A stretch of 64,000 bases of DNA from Desmodus rotundus (lineage: Eukaryota > Chordata > Mammalia > Chiroptera > Phyllostomidae), in NCBI RefSeq assembly GCF_022682495.2, contig NC_071392.1, positions 53,531,459-53,595,458 of the forward strand, read 5' to 3'. Position numbers and translations under genes: made by a program. The notes under the pieces are model-generated. The model was not told where the DNA came from. It did not search any database and was given only the letters and a program-made list of their open reading frames with translations. Shown piece after piece: positions 23,793 to 35,300 of the stretch (its first letter is position 1; the number at the start of each line of letters is the position of its first letter).

Positions 23793-26004
23793 TTAAGCAA
23801 GATTATCTAGTTTTTAGGAAAATTAGCAGCAGAAAATTCTAAAGGTCTAAGTTATGCACTAAATGACCTCTGACAGAACTACAGTAAATAGCTACAAAAC
23901 CTAAAAACAAAACAAAAAAAGAGTTCCACCATTTCAGATAGACTCTTTCAGTTGTTAGTGACCAAACTCTAATACATAGTGGATTAAAGAGAAAAAAGTA
24001 ATGAAGGCACAGATGAATACCATTGCAAAAGTCTGGTATTAGGAATGCTGCATTTAGGGATTCAAATAGTATCATCAGGTTTTTCTACATTTTTTTTGAG
24101 AAAGTGCTGCTTCTTTTCTCTAGCAGTTTCACACCACAGCACCTACAAGCCTGTATATTTACCTTTGGGAGGTAAAAATTTCCCTTTGCCCAAAACATGT
24201 GGCATTGACCCTTGAGCCTCAGGTGCAGGAAAGCTGCATTTCCTGTCAAATCTGGCTACAGAATAGAATGGGTTATATTTGCCTTAGCATTATAGTAAGA
24301 ACAAAGAAATGCAGTTATTCATATTTTTGTTAAAACTTGGGATAAAACAAGATCTACAGTTAAAGTTTATGTTCTAATGTGTTTAAAGCTTTTCCTATGT
24401 ATTTTTAGGCTTTATTAATTAATTCTGAAAGCTTTATCTTTATTAACAATATAGCCACTAATTACCACATTATAATTCTGAATATATAACATGTGCACCT
24501 CAGGTGTTTAGAGTAATTTAAACAGTAGAAAATAGAAATATACATTAGAATTGTAGATATTGATGCAGACTAAATCATATGTGCTTGTTTGAGAAATAAT
24601 CTTTGTGCTTCTATAGCTCTGAATAGACAAAGCATTATAAAACCTTCCTTGTAGGATCTCCTTAACATTCAAATATGCTGACCTTTTAATAGAGATCTTA
24701 AAGATTTTGAATTTAATAGAGTTCAAGTGACCATTAAACATTTTTCCTGATCATGGGTAATACACATAGGAAACTATCAGATAGTGAAAAATTAATATTC
24801 CTAAAGGTTAAAAAATAGACAAAACACATAAGGCTAGTTTTAGACTATATTATAAGCACTATAATTAGACAATATTATAAACTACTATTTGGGGAAGTTT
24901 AGAAAATAATGCATATATGTTTTATATCATTATATGTCATTTTAGTGTTCCTTACTGCATATATCTGAATTTCTAGATTCTTTTCTTTTCATTGTTAGAA
25001 TAATAACCAAGTATATGTACAAAGCATATTGCTTTCTTCACCTGATTTACTTTAACCTCTTTACAGGTTCAGTGGTATTCATCACTGGGTGATTAATTTA
25101 ACTTTATTATTGATGTTGCTCTTGCAATAAGTCAAATAACAAAATGCGTCTATGGTGAAGCACACCATACTGTGTTTTGGTAGTCCAATTTTTTACTATG
25201 ATTAATGGCAATAACGCCTGTTATTATTTTTACATCATTGAACATTGATATTTTGACTCTAGAAACCATTAATACAGTCAAGGTAATGAACATATTCATC
25301 TACTTAGCATTAATAATTGTTAAGCTTGGATTTTGAAACTATATTTAAGAGCAGTTTGAAGAATGCAGATGTTAAGTTTATTGCTGATTATCACATGAAT
25401 GTCTGGTATGAAAGATATGAAACAATATAAAAACTTTAATGTTTGTGCACAGACCACTAGAAAATCAAGGCTTATGACATGATATTTACTGTTAAAATAT
25501 TCTCTCCCCTTCTTCCTAAAACATGCTTATCCAGATAAGGTGAGTGTTATGGTCACCAATTTATTTTTATAAAAGCAGGGCATTCTGTCCCCTAAGTTTC
25601 TGGTCAGAGGTTGAAGCTTTGTAAAACAAAACTAGCACCATTCTTATATAAGTACTCCATATAGACCAGGTATCTTTAGCTTAAAAGGTAGTTCAGAATA
25701 TTAAAGATTAGAATGTGAAACCTAATAATCTTGGTTACTTTTTTTAAAGAGATGCTTCTTGATAAAAAAACAAACAAAAAAGTCCCAGAAAACCAAAAGC
25801 AAATACAAGGAATAATAAGAAGTAAACATTAAAATTTCACCAGACATGTTTTCTTGAGTACATACTGAACATGTAAGACCCCCGACCCTATATGTGGGTA
25901 TGCAGGTGAAGAAAAACTGAATGGCTCTTCTTTAAAATGCTCTAAAGTGAAGCTCAAACTCACTCCTCCCTAGTCATTGAGATTGTTCTATTTCTTTATT
26001 TTTA
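23793..26004. other. Unassigned AT-rich sequence
   Basis: No gene, RNA gene or nameable repeat seen. Frames at 23839-24075 and 24508-24741 lack family features. Confidence 0.5.
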
Positions 26005-26185
26005 ACTTAAAAAAAATTATTTTTATGGTTTCTGCTGTTACAGTTGTTCCTGTTTTTTTCTCCCTTTCTCCACCCCCACCCAGCCCTACTCTCTCCCCTC
26101 CCCATGTTGTTGTCCACGTCCAGGGATTGTGCATAAATTCTCTTTGGTTAATCCCTTCACCATCCTTCATCCAATCTCCCCCTAA
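26005..26185 (-). mobile_element. Short L1/HAL1 3'-end fragment, antisense
   Basis: An oligo-A/T boundary is followed by 'gttacagttgttcctg' and a C-rich stretch (26060-26110), the reverse complement of the polypurine 3' UTR found in HAL1/L1 copies here. It is flanked by similar ATTCTTTA-type sequences (about 25990 and 26186) that could be a decayed TSD. Two overlapping 160-180-codon frames on opposite strands (25977-26519 and 25988-26467) span this fragment and are not genes. Confidence 0.6.
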
Positions 26186-27074
26186 TTCTTTACTTAAGAG
26201 GATAAAAGAGCAACAAGGGGAATGTAGGCAAAGAAAAATATGTATTAGGAATACTGAAATGTGCCTGGGAAGAACCAAGAACAAAATATACAAAATGCTG
26301 TGTAGCCCAGCACATTCAGAAGTGACCTCAACTTTGGTTCTGAAATTTCTAGCAACCAGCAAAAAGAAGGAAACTAGATCACCTACAAGCATCATGATTT
26401 TCATAAGATTAAAATATAAAATTGTTTTAGAGAAGTCACTGGCACTACAGAGAGACATTTTTTTCATTAGTCCTTACAGAAATGGTTGTTCTTGTTCTTT
26501 TGTCTCACATGTTATATAGATCCTGCTGATTTCCAAAGTACTAAATACAAGTTGGACATGTTTCGATGATAAGGTAAAAGGCAAAAAAAAAAAAAAAGAA
26601 AAAATCTGCCAGCATTACTTCATCCCTAGAAAAATGCATTTCACATTTTGAATCATGGAATAGCTTATTGTTTTTAGTATTAACCACATGCCAATAATAA
26701 CCAAGGTGTTCCCAAGCTTTGGAAATCAATGATATTTAATATGTTTTATGCTATGTTGAAGGTTGCAAATTGCTCTCATATTTATTACTACATCAAACTT
26801 TTACAGTGTCTCTGTGGAGTAGATAATATTATTCCTGATGCTGGTTTGAGGCCCAGAGACTGATTTGCTTAGCTCACATAACAAGAAAGTATTATAGAGG
26901 CAACACTAAAACCAAATCTTTCCTTTTTAAACTAGTATATTTTTCTCATCATAGAAAATACAATTTAATTTTGCAAGGGGAAAACCTCCCACTTAATCAT
27001 TTACTGTAGTTATAGACATTTCTTTCCAATACTTTTTACTTGCATCTATTGTTTTAATCTTAATAATATGGAAT
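26186..27074. other. Unassigned sequence
   Basis: Contains a short A-run at 26583-26602. No gene or nameable repeat seen. Confidence 0.5.
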
Positions 27075-27320
27075 AGGTTGGAAAAATAATAAGCATGATA
27101 AAATAGCTACCATTCATCAGCACTGTACCACTATTTCATTTGACTGTTATAATAGGCTTATAAAGCCAGTATCATTGTCCATGTTTTGCAGATGAGGAAA
27201 CTGATTGTCAACAGAAGAATTGAAAAGTAACATAGCTGGTATAAGCAGAGTCAAAACTCTAATCAAATCTCTTTGTCTCCAAAGACCTTGTTTTTGATCA
27301 CCACGCTGGATGGCTTGGCA
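27075..27320 (-). repeat. MIR SINE, antisense
   Basis: Recognisable reverse MIR segments: 'agatgaggaaactgattgtc' (27190-27209), 'aaagtaacatagctggtataagc' (27224-27246), and the far end near 27300. Confidence 0.75.
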
Positions 27321-27655
27321 GCTTTCATGATATACATTAAGCAAGGGTTCAGGATGGTAGGGTTAATTAAGTGTAACACCATTCTTGCTGTGCCTTTATC
27401 AGGAAAGTTATAGAAAGTATAACCATCTTTAGTGGCTACTGGGTAAATGTCTACTTACTCTGTAGGCTATATTCTTGTTGGCAGTCAGGGCAATTTTCTT
27501 AACCAGACTTTGCACCTGTATTTAAGATTAGTGCTTTGGAAATCACCAAGATGAAGCTACAGCCTAATTTTCACTAGGTACTTAAAGTGAGCAGTGAAGA
27601 GCATATACTTGCATTTCTGACCCAGGGGACTGATGTGTATGTCACAGTAGAATCT

Positions 27656-28145
27656 CAGCACCATTTACAATAGCCAAGTACTGGAAGCAACCTAAGTGCC
27701 CATCAGCAAATGAGTGGATCAAATAACTATGGTTCATTTACACAATGGAATTCTACACAGCAGAGAGAAAGAAGGAGCTTATACCCTTTGCAACAGCATG
27801 GATGGAACTGGAGAGCATTATGCTGAATGGAATAAGCCAGGCAGTGACAAATACCATATGATCTCACCTTTAACTGGAACCTAATCAACAAAAGAAAAAA
27901 GCAAACAAAATATAACCAGAGACATTGAAGTTAAGAGCAATCTAACAATAACCAGAGGGGAGGGGAGAGGGGACAATCGGGAGAGGGGTTTTCAGGAACT
28001 ACTATAAAGGACACATGAACAAAACCAAGGGGGAGGGTGGAGGTGGGGGAGGGAGGTGGGTTTGGCTCGGGTGGGGTGGAGGGATGGGGAGAAAATGCAG
28101 ACAACTGTAATTGAACAACAATTAAAAAAATAAAAAATAAATAAG
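27656..28145 (+). mobile_element. 5'-truncated L1 3' end, sense
   Basis: It starts abruptly in the ORF2 3' region (ccatttacaatagccaagta), runs through the ORF2 end and a polypurine 3' UTR (27950-28095), and ends with 'caactgtaattgaacaacaa' and an A-rich tail to about 28145. It belongs to the young L1 type of the window. A short candidate TSD (agaatctc, 27650 and 28171) or a longer degenerate one (aagagcat..ac, 27596 and 28143) may flank it; neither is decisive. Confidence 0.85.
28020..28095 (+). repeat. G-rich polypurine tract of L1 3' UTR
   Basis: Repeated runs of three to five G separated by short spacers occur in the sense strand of the L1 3' UTR. This matches the conserved polypurine/G-quadruplex-prone tract of mammalian L1 3' UTRs. 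The C-rich mirror images are seen in the antisense copies. Confidence 0.6.
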
Positions 28146-28549
28146 AGCATGTACATTATAAAAGAAAAAAAAGAATCTCCACTTTAGAATACAGCACATT
28201 AGCTCATTTTTTCTACCGCTCACTGTGGTGTTTGAGACAATAAATGTGTGCTGCCATTTTCAGTTCAACAGGTCAAGGGAAATCGTGGTTTTAAAAGAAG
28301 AGGATTAACTGTATTCAATTTATTTTAGAGTTCAACACACTAGTTTTTCTCTGTTCTTATCCACTCATACTTCCATGCTTTCAATTTATTTTTGAGTACA
28401 TGTTTTATATCTTTTCTCAGGTGCTATTGAAGGGGCTGTAGTGCGTGCACAAGTGAGCAAAAAAAAAATACACCCCTATTTTAAGGCAATTTATGATTTT
28501 GCAGAGAGTGAAAACAACAGACAAGTATTTTAATTAAAAATCTCTAGCC
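28146..28549. other. Unassigned sequence
   Basis: No gene or nameable repeat seen. Confidence 0.5.
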
Positions 28550-29100
28550 TATGTAAGCTACATACCCCCAAAAATAGAACCATGAAGATTAAAGGCATTA
28601 GTAAGCAGGAGATGCAAATGAAAACAGTGATGTCAGTTTACAATGAATGAAGCAGCAAGAATTAGAAACCTGGGTAGAGCCAAGTATTGGTGAAGATGCT
28701 GACTTGTTGAGGGCCCTCATTTTTACTGACTTCCTGGAGAATGGTTTGACATAACTTAGTTGATAAACTTACCTATTCCTGTGACCCTGCAATTCTGCTC
28801 TTCATTATATATCCCAATGATATTTTCAAACAGATCCATAAGGGGTAATAAAGGTATTCATTTTGGTGGCCAGGAGTTCATTATCAAACATGTAGATAAA
28901 ATGTGGGCAGTACACATCATGGAATATTATGCAGCAGTTAGAAATACCCATAGCAACATAGAAGGATCACAGAACAGCATGGAGCAATAAAAGAAGCAGA
29001 ATGAAAATATCACAGTATCCATTTAAATAAATCAACACTCATGCATAAAAACAGTACATATTTCCCAAGAATCCTTATTAACAAAAAGATACATATTCGA
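28550..29100 (+). mobile_element. Old sense L1 relic
   Basis: Diverged ORF2 phrases in sense orientation are visible: 'cttacctattcctgtgaccctgcaattctgctct' (28769-28802) and 'catcatggaatattatgcagcagtt' (28916-28940). It is interrupted at 29101 by a MITE. There is no usable frame. Confidence 0.5.
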
Positions 29101-29234
29101 TACAGGGATGGACAAAAGTAGGTTTACAGTTATTCATATGGAAAATAATACAATAATTAATAAATAATAATACAAGAATAAACTCTATTTTATGTACTCA
29201 CAACTGTAAACCTAGTTTGGCACACCCCTGTGTA
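29101..29234. mobile_element. Mariner-type MITE, 134 bp
   Basis: There is a near-perfect inverted repeat of about 30 bp. The left end is TACAGGGATGGACAAAAGTA from 29101; the right end, read in reverse from 29234, is TACACAGGGGTGTGCCAAAC. Both continue into AGGTTTACAG. A TA lies at each outer end, as expected for Tc1/mariner insertion. The interior is AT-rich and non-coding. It sits inside an old L1. Confidence 0.8.
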
Positions 29235-29392
29235 TTAGAATGGCTCTCTATGGTAAGAGGAGAATGGGAATGGGGATTGGGGATGAAAGGGAAAATAAAT
29301 TATACAGAGACTATCCATAAACCAATAATTACAATGTGACATTAAATGAAGAGTACATGTTTATTTTTTCTTATTTATTCGTTATTTATTTA

Positions 29393-29555
29393 TCTTTATT
29401 GTTGTTCAAGTACAGTTGTCTCCATTTTCACCCCACCACAGCCTCCTGTCCCACCCATCCCTGCCTCCCATCCTCGAACTTACCTCCTTTGGCTTTGTCC
29501 ATGTGTCCTTTATACATGTTCCTTGATGGACCTTCTTAATTCAACCCTCCATACC
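29393..29555 (-). mobile_element. Short L1 3'-UTR fragment, antisense
   Basis: 'attgttgttcaagtacagttg' (29399-29419) followed by a C-rich stretch and 'tggctttgtccatgtgtcctttatacatg' is the reverse complement of the young L1 3' UTR. It is severely 5'-truncated. Confidence 0.8.
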
Positions 29556-29634
29556 AGAAGAAACAAGCAACAACAACAACAAAAAACATGGAGATTTCAG
29601 GCAGTAAGAAGTCACAACTTGAAGAGTTCATGAA

Positions 29635-29869
29635 ACACTACATTGAGAAGGTGGCATTTGAGTTGTGTCTCAAAGGATAGATAAAATTTGGACAGAAATT
29701 GGAGAGGATGGGAAGCCAGTACAGGTAGTAGATATTAGGATATAAGAAGAGAGCCTTCCATGGAAAACAGTTAAGACCAACAAATGATTGTCGATATAGT
29801 GTCAGGGGGCTAGAGTTCAGTGAGGAGAGAGGGATTCACTTTGGTTGGACCGTAGGGTACAGGTGGGGC
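29635..29869 (+). repeat. Ancient mammalian repeat, family not assigned
   Basis: 'cattgagaaggtggcatttgagttgtgtctcaaagga' (29642-29678) begins a purine-rich stretch of the same old repeat type as 8900-9345, apparently a more 5' portion. It ends at a MIR. Confidence 0.45.
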
Positions 29870-30090
29870 AATGTAATAATAACTAACATTTAGCAATGTG
29901 TCAGTCTCTATGCTGATTCCTTTATGCCCCTTTATCTAATTAATCCTTATCACTATGCACTTTATAAATTATGTCTCAAGGAAGGAAAGTAACTTTCCAG
30001 CCACACATTGTGTGCTGGAGTCATGATGAAAAACCAGGTATGTCTGACTCCAAAGCCTATGCTCTTAACCCCTAAGCTAGACACCCTTCA
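29870..30090 (-). repeat. MIR SINE, antisense
   Basis: Reverse MIR order: 'aataactaacatttagcaatg', 'ttatctaattaatccttatc' (29931-29950), 'aaggaaagtaactttcc' and 'tctgactccaaagcctatgctcttaaccc' (30043-30071). Confidence 0.8.
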
Positions 30091-30388
30091 AGGCCAATCT
30101 CTCTATTCCTCTATCGGTGTAGATGCACAGAGGTAGTAAAGTGGTTAAAATAGTCAAAACTCAGCCCTATGCTATGTATGGCTTTAATTATCCTTTACTA
30201 CTGGTTAGTTTGATAGTAAAAGGATATTCAGGAAGGAAGCAGCCCATATTATAAAGGCCTGTCTATAGTATATAGCCTGTCAGCTCATGTGTGTCTCATT
30301 GAAATGATGGAGGGGCTTTGCCAACATTAAGCTAAATAAGGAGAAAACATTTATAAGCACCCTTTTAAACTTACTAGAGCTATGCATT
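30091..30388. other. Unassigned sequence
   Basis: No gene or nameable repeat seen. Confidence 0.5.
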
Positions 30389-30405
30389 CTAAAATCCCTT
30401 CAAGT

Positions 30406-30459
30406 TATGTCCTGGCTGGTGTGGCTCAATGGATTGAGCACCAGCCTCTGAACTGAAAA
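30406..30459 (+). mobile_element. Tailless Ves SINE head flanked by a 17-bp TSD
   Basis: Only the first about 50 bases of a Ves SINE are present (gtcctggctggtgtggctc from 30409). They end at 'tgaactgaaaa', which corresponds to the anticodon-loop part of the tRNA-related region. The body, A-tail and polyadenylation signal are absent. Nevertheless an exact 17-bp duplication (ctaaaatcccttcaagt) flanks it at 30389-30405 and 30460-30476, so this is a complete insertion and not a later truncation. The structure fits the tailless retropseudogenes known in mammals, thought to arise from processed or broken tRNA/SINE RNA primed at the target. Confidence 0.8.
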
Positions 30460-30476
30460 CTAAAATCCCTTCAAGT

Positions 30477-33119
30477 AACAAATGGGTAAGAACAAAAGGG
30501 ACAAAAGTGGCCTTTCTACTGCAAAGATTGTTGTTTAAGCTTTAGAGGATCCCGTTTATCGGCATGGCTTGATGCAGTTAAACTTTAAGCTTAAGTGCAA
30601 TTAAAGATGGGAGAAATGACATCTCTTAAGGTAGGGTTCTGAGTCTCAGCATATTGAACTGGAATGTAGAACATATTATTTCGCTCAGTATAGGAATAGA
30701 ATATAATAGTTTATTGGAAATTAATAACCAGGTGAACATTCAGTCCAGTGACCATGGGCTGTGGCCATGTTTTGAAACTGACACTTTAGACATGAGAAAT
30801 GGTTAAATATAGAAACCAACCAATGGAAAACAAAATGTAAAATGTTTAGAAAGGGCTTTTAGTTATAGACTCTTGTAAACTGAATGTCTAACAGGTCTGT
30901 TTTTCATTTATGCCTTCCTCTTTCTTCCATCTCTACCCATTTCTCAAAAATTTCCTTTGCTATTCACACGTCAGAACATCTGGAATTGGGCTCTTAGCAC
31001 CTGCTATAGGAGAGATTTTCTTGATGAAAATGCTCTTAAATGGCAATTTTAAAATTAGTATTTCTTACTTCAAAAAGAATATGTTTTAAAATCTGGTTCT
31101 AAACATACATATGGGTTAAAAAACAATAACAACAAAATATTTTAAACAAAATAAATACCCAAACCTGAAGCTCTTGATAAAAGAATAAAACAAATGAAGG
31201 ATTCAACACACAGACTGTAAACAGACACTTCATAGTTTAGACCTGGAAGACTTTATAGTACATCTGTTTAACATCTTGTAATTTGAAGAACCCTGCCTTG
31301 AAAAACCTTCTGTACCAAAGACACACAGAATAGAAGGTTATGTTATGACTTTCAGATGGAAACCTGCAAAAGTTTATCTGTTGGACTGGACCATTAACTC
31401 TTACTTCTTCTGATTCCAACTGTTAAAAAAATTTTTCATGTGTGAATTATAATTAACTTTTGCAGTTTACATCAGAAACACCAGAAAGAATTTTTACTTG
31501 GAGACAGTGAACATGCTGTGGAATGAATAGAATGTTTTAGTCGTGATGTCCAAATGGAACTAAAATCTCCCCAGTAGGGATTTATAGAGTGCATTTTAAT
31601 AATAAGCATAGATGTCTACATATTGGATTGGGAACACAAGCACCATATTTGAAATATGAGTATGTTATAAAACCTCCATAACTGGCAACATTCATTGAAA
31701 GTTTTATTGAGATGACGAGTCTATTTGCTTCCAAGTATGTATAGAAAAATGCCCTTATTTGATGTGGCAAAAATCATACTTGATAAGGAAGTACTGTAAT
31801 CTGGAATAAAGTTATAGAAACACTAGAAATCCCTTTTGAGATTGGTTTGCTACCAGAATCACATTGTCTTTGTTTACAATTTACATTGTTCTGGGGGTTA
31901 AAAATTAAAAAAAGAACAGTTTCTGTACACATTAGGTTCTCTTGTATTTAGCTTTCATGTAGATATGCATTTTATTGATTTGTAGAAAGTAGATACTTCC
32001 TTCTTCCCCAGCCACACATGAGGCTTACTGCCAGCCTCTTGCCTCTGCCCCCAACATCCAGCAGACAAATCTCAGAAATGTTATTTGAGGCTCACTGTGC
32101 AGCAAGTGGATGTGAGCAAAGGAGAGATATTTCCTTCAGAGACAGACACACCCTCTGACCCAGACAAGGGAAGAATTTGCTGTGCAAAGGGCTTATTGCA
32201 AGGGGTTTTCCATGTGCATTTTATTATGCTGGAGCTGACCTTGGTGACAAGTTACACATTAAATAGCTATCTTTTCTGAAATTTCACATTCTCTTTCTTT
32301 CTCTCTCTCTCTTTTTTGGTAGGGAAAATGATGTAATACTCTATTGCTCATGTAAACAATATCATTTAATTAGAAGGTGTTAGTTTTCCTTTACAAACTG
32401 TACTAGCTGAATTCTCCTTGCTTGGATGCCATCATGGACTGGTTACACAGTGATTATGTAACTGTGCTCTTGTGCTGTTGGGGACAGTGAGGTGTGTATT
32501 CCTACACTGTTAGTAGCCAGAAGTTTTCACTAGGGAAATAAGTTTAGTATACTGCTATTAATTTGGTGTAGAAGATGTCTGCAGAATTCTCAGGCAAATA
32601 AGACATAGCAGAACACATGGCCTTTGTTATTCCATAACTCTCCCTCTGTAAGGAAAACATGGTCTATTTCCCATTTGAGAAGGGGTTTACAACAAACTAG
32701 TAAATATGGAATGAAGGCTACACATGCACTACATAATTTTATTGAATAGTTATCCTTGTGCACTTATATAGATAGCCCTCTTTCACCCCAACAAAGTCCA
32801 CAACATATCCACATAGATGTATTCCCAGCTGGTATTAGCATAATTATTACCACATTATAAATAAGCCTGTGGAAGAATAGCCTGAGAGATTTAGATGGCT
32901 CATTTCATAAATGAAGGCAGGTGGGAAGGAAGACCAGATATTTTGGAACAAAATTTTTTCCCCTTTTTAGAAGTAATAGGGTAGGGGTCTATAAAATCAG
33001 TGAAGTTTACCATGGAGCCTCTCTGCTGGAAGAAGTCCTCATTTAATGGTGGAAATGCTGAGCCTCTCTTTTGTCTTTCTTATTGGAGCACAAATGGAAT
33101 ACTTTCCCTCTGGTTTAAT
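30477..33119. other. Unassigned sequence
   Basis: About 2.6 kb with no nameable repeat apart from a short CT-rich run at about 32294-32315. Small frames at 31237-31419, 31582-31770 and 32085-32279 lack family features. Confidence 0.5.
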
Positions 33120-33133
33120 ATAGTTCCTGTTGA

Positions 33134-33335
33134 GCCCTGGCTGGTGTGGCTCAGTGGACTGAGCACTGGCCTGTGAACCAAAGGGTCGCCAGTTCAATTC
33201 CCAGTCAGGGTACGTGCCTGGATTGTGGGCCAGGTCCCCACTGAGGGGTGTGGGAGAGTAACCACACATGGATGTTTCTCTCCCTCTTTCTCCCTTCCTT
33301 CCCCTGACTAAAAATAAATAAAATCTTTAAAAAAA
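33134..33335 (+). mobile_element. Full-length Ves SINE (bat tRNA-derived SINE)
   Basis: The head gccctggctggtgtggctc (33134) contains an A-box-like TGGCTCAGTGGACTG and, about 35 bases on, a B-box-like GTTCAATTCCC (33192-33202). It is followed by the Ves body (gattgtgggccaggtcccc) and a pyrimidine stretch. The 3' end has AATAAA plus a TCTTT before an oligo-A, the arrangement of SINEs that use both a polyadenylation signal and a Pol III terminator. A 13-bp TSD with one mismatch (atagttcctgttg / atagttcctcttg) lies at 33120-33132 and 33336-33348. It is the most direct taxonomic marker in the window: Ves SINEs are known from bats. Confidence 0.92.
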
Positions 33336-33348
33336 ATAGTTCCTCTTG

Positions 33349-33640
33349 GTCAATATATCTGACTCTTTCTTTCTTTCTTGTACTTTTTCCTGGAGTTGAT
33401 AAGATGAGAAATCTGGATTTACTAATTCCAAGTTTACAGCAAAGACCAGAAATAAAACATAATGTAAAATATGGCCTTACCTGAGTGCTTCGGGATTTTA
33501 CATGCTGTTAAAAACAGGTTTAGTTGTAAAAAGAACCCAAGATAAAGAAAAATAATTTTATGAAAGTAAGAGCTAGTCCATGTGTACAGGTTCTGAATGA
33601 TCAGTCAATAGACTAAAAATAGATTAATGTGCTGTCCTTT
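33349..33640. other. Unassigned sequence
   Basis: No gene or nameable repeat seen. Confidence 0.5.
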
Positions 33641-33731
33641 TCCTTCCTTCCCCTCCTTCTCTCCCTTCCTTCCTTCCTTCCTTCCTTCCTTCCTTCCTTC
33701 CTTCCTTCCTTCCTTCCTTCCTTCCTTCCTT
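33641..33731 (+). repeat. (CCTT)n microsatellite
   Basis: The tract opens with degenerate CCTT/CTCC units and continues as about 17 perfect CCTT units (33663-33730). A length polymorphism is likely. Confidence 0.95.
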
Positions 33732-34619
33732 TTCTATTGGTTTCTATATGCATACAGAGATTAAATAGCATGCTAGCCACAGAAGACTCATAGATGTGTT
33801 CTTTTAAACTTCTGACTTGGGAAATATCCAGAGAATTGTATGATTAGGCTAATGCTGACATTGGTGAATGTGAGAGAGCCAATATACTCTTTGTGGGTTT
33901 ATTACATCTTCTGTGTCCCAGTGATTTGTTTGTAAGATTGCCTTAAAGTGATCAGATGTGCTAAGCCATGTGTGTCTATAAAACCACAATCATATGTAAT
34001 GTGGATCACATGAATTTGAACATCCAAGAAGTCAATCTTTAAGTACTGTACTCAAGTGTATCAACTTCCACATGAGTTTTCTATTTGGAATAAGGTTAGT
34101 AAAGCTCCTTTCTCCTAGGCCAGCTTACCTCTGATATAGGTTACCATTATACACAGTAGACCTATGGGAAGGGAATGCAAACATATCAATCTGGCATTGC
34201 TGTCTGGTCTACTGGAATCTCACTTAATCCCTGTGCAATATTCTCAAATTGCATTAAGTGCTGAAGTTACTTAATGTTTCATTTTAAATAATTATCTGAT
34301 ATAAAATGTGTTATTCTCATAAATTGGCTTTTTCCATGATTAAGAAAGAGAATTAGATTACAACAAGCCTATTTCAAAGTAATGTGCCTATTTTTCCATT
34401 ATTGTTTGCAGAGTTAATAATTGATAGTACAAAGACTTTGCCAAAAGGCAGGACCTTACAATTAAACCCTGATGTCCAAAAGAGCTTGCTTAATGTTTTA
34501 TTTTTTGAGTACTGATGGAATATTCAGTGTAGTAAGGAACAAAAGTTAAGCCAATGTATTCACAGTTCAAATAAAATCAGCTAAAGTATTGTTTCCCATT
34601 GATAATATGACCTTAAAAT
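33732..34619. other. Unassigned sequence
   Basis: No gene or nameable repeat seen. Confidence 0.5.
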
Positions 34620-34790
34620 TTTAAAATAGAAAAGGACCCTGGAGGATTTCTGGTCTAAACAACTCATTTCATAGATGAAGAATCAGAGTCTTAGAGAGGT
34701 GAAGCGACTTTCTTACTCCAGGACATAATAGCTCAGCTGAAATTGGTACTCAGTCCTATTGATTCTCTGAGCACCATAAACTGCCCATTC
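34620..34790 (-). repeat. MIR-related (CORE-SINE) relic
   Basis: 'ggtctaaacaactcatttcatagatgaagaatcagagtcttagagaggtgaag' (34650-34703) followed by 'taatagctcagctgaaattgg' resembles the MIR/MIR3 core in reverse. It is diverged. Confidence 0.5.
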
Positions 34791-34929
34791 CCCCTGGCTC
34801 ATCCCCTCATCTTCTTTTTGCCGAATTTCTGCCCCACCTTTCAGACTAATACTTAGCCTTGGGCCTTCCCCAACTCCAGTCCTCACTCCATGCCACTGTA
34901 CGATTAACCTTTAAACGTATCTTAACAAG

Positions 34930-35300
34930 AATTTCTTCAGAGAAACAGAACCAGCTGGACACACACACACAGACACACATACACACCTGGGAGAGCCACT
35001 GGTATGTTTAGTCTGAAGGCCTGAGAACAAGGAGAGCCAATGTTGTAAGTTCCAGTCTGAGGGCAAGAGAAGACCAATGTTCCAGCACAAACAGTCAGGT
35101 GAAGTCCCCACTTACTAAGTCTTTGTTCTATTTGGGTCTCCAATTGATTGATGACAGGCACCCTGCTTTATTCAATCTATAGATTCAAATGTGAATATTA
35201 TCCAAAAACATCCTCACAGACACACTCAGATTAATGTTTGAACAAGTATCTGGTACCTCATGGCCAGTAAAGCTGACACAAAATTAACTATCATAACTTC
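34930..35300. repeat. Ancient mammalian repeat, family not assigned, with a (CA) tract
   Basis: It opens with 'cttcagagaaacagaaccag' (34935-34954) and closes with 'aagctgacacaaaattaactatcat' (35270-35294), ends that I recognise from a common old mammalian repeat but cannot name. A short CA-rich tract is at 34959-34987. Confidence 0.45.

Noticed and set aside
25977..26519. 180-codon forward frame with a 159-codon reverse frame opposite
   Set aside because: Both run across an L1/HAL1 3'-end fragment. The long openness comes from the stop-poor pyrimidine tract, not from a gene.
33039..33269. 76-codon reverse frame over the Ves SINE, and the SINE head as a possible tRNA gene
   Set aside because: The frame is the antisense of the SINE. 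The head has A/B-box-like motifs but is followed by the SINE body and A-tail and flanked by a TSD, so it is a retroposon, not a tRNA gene.
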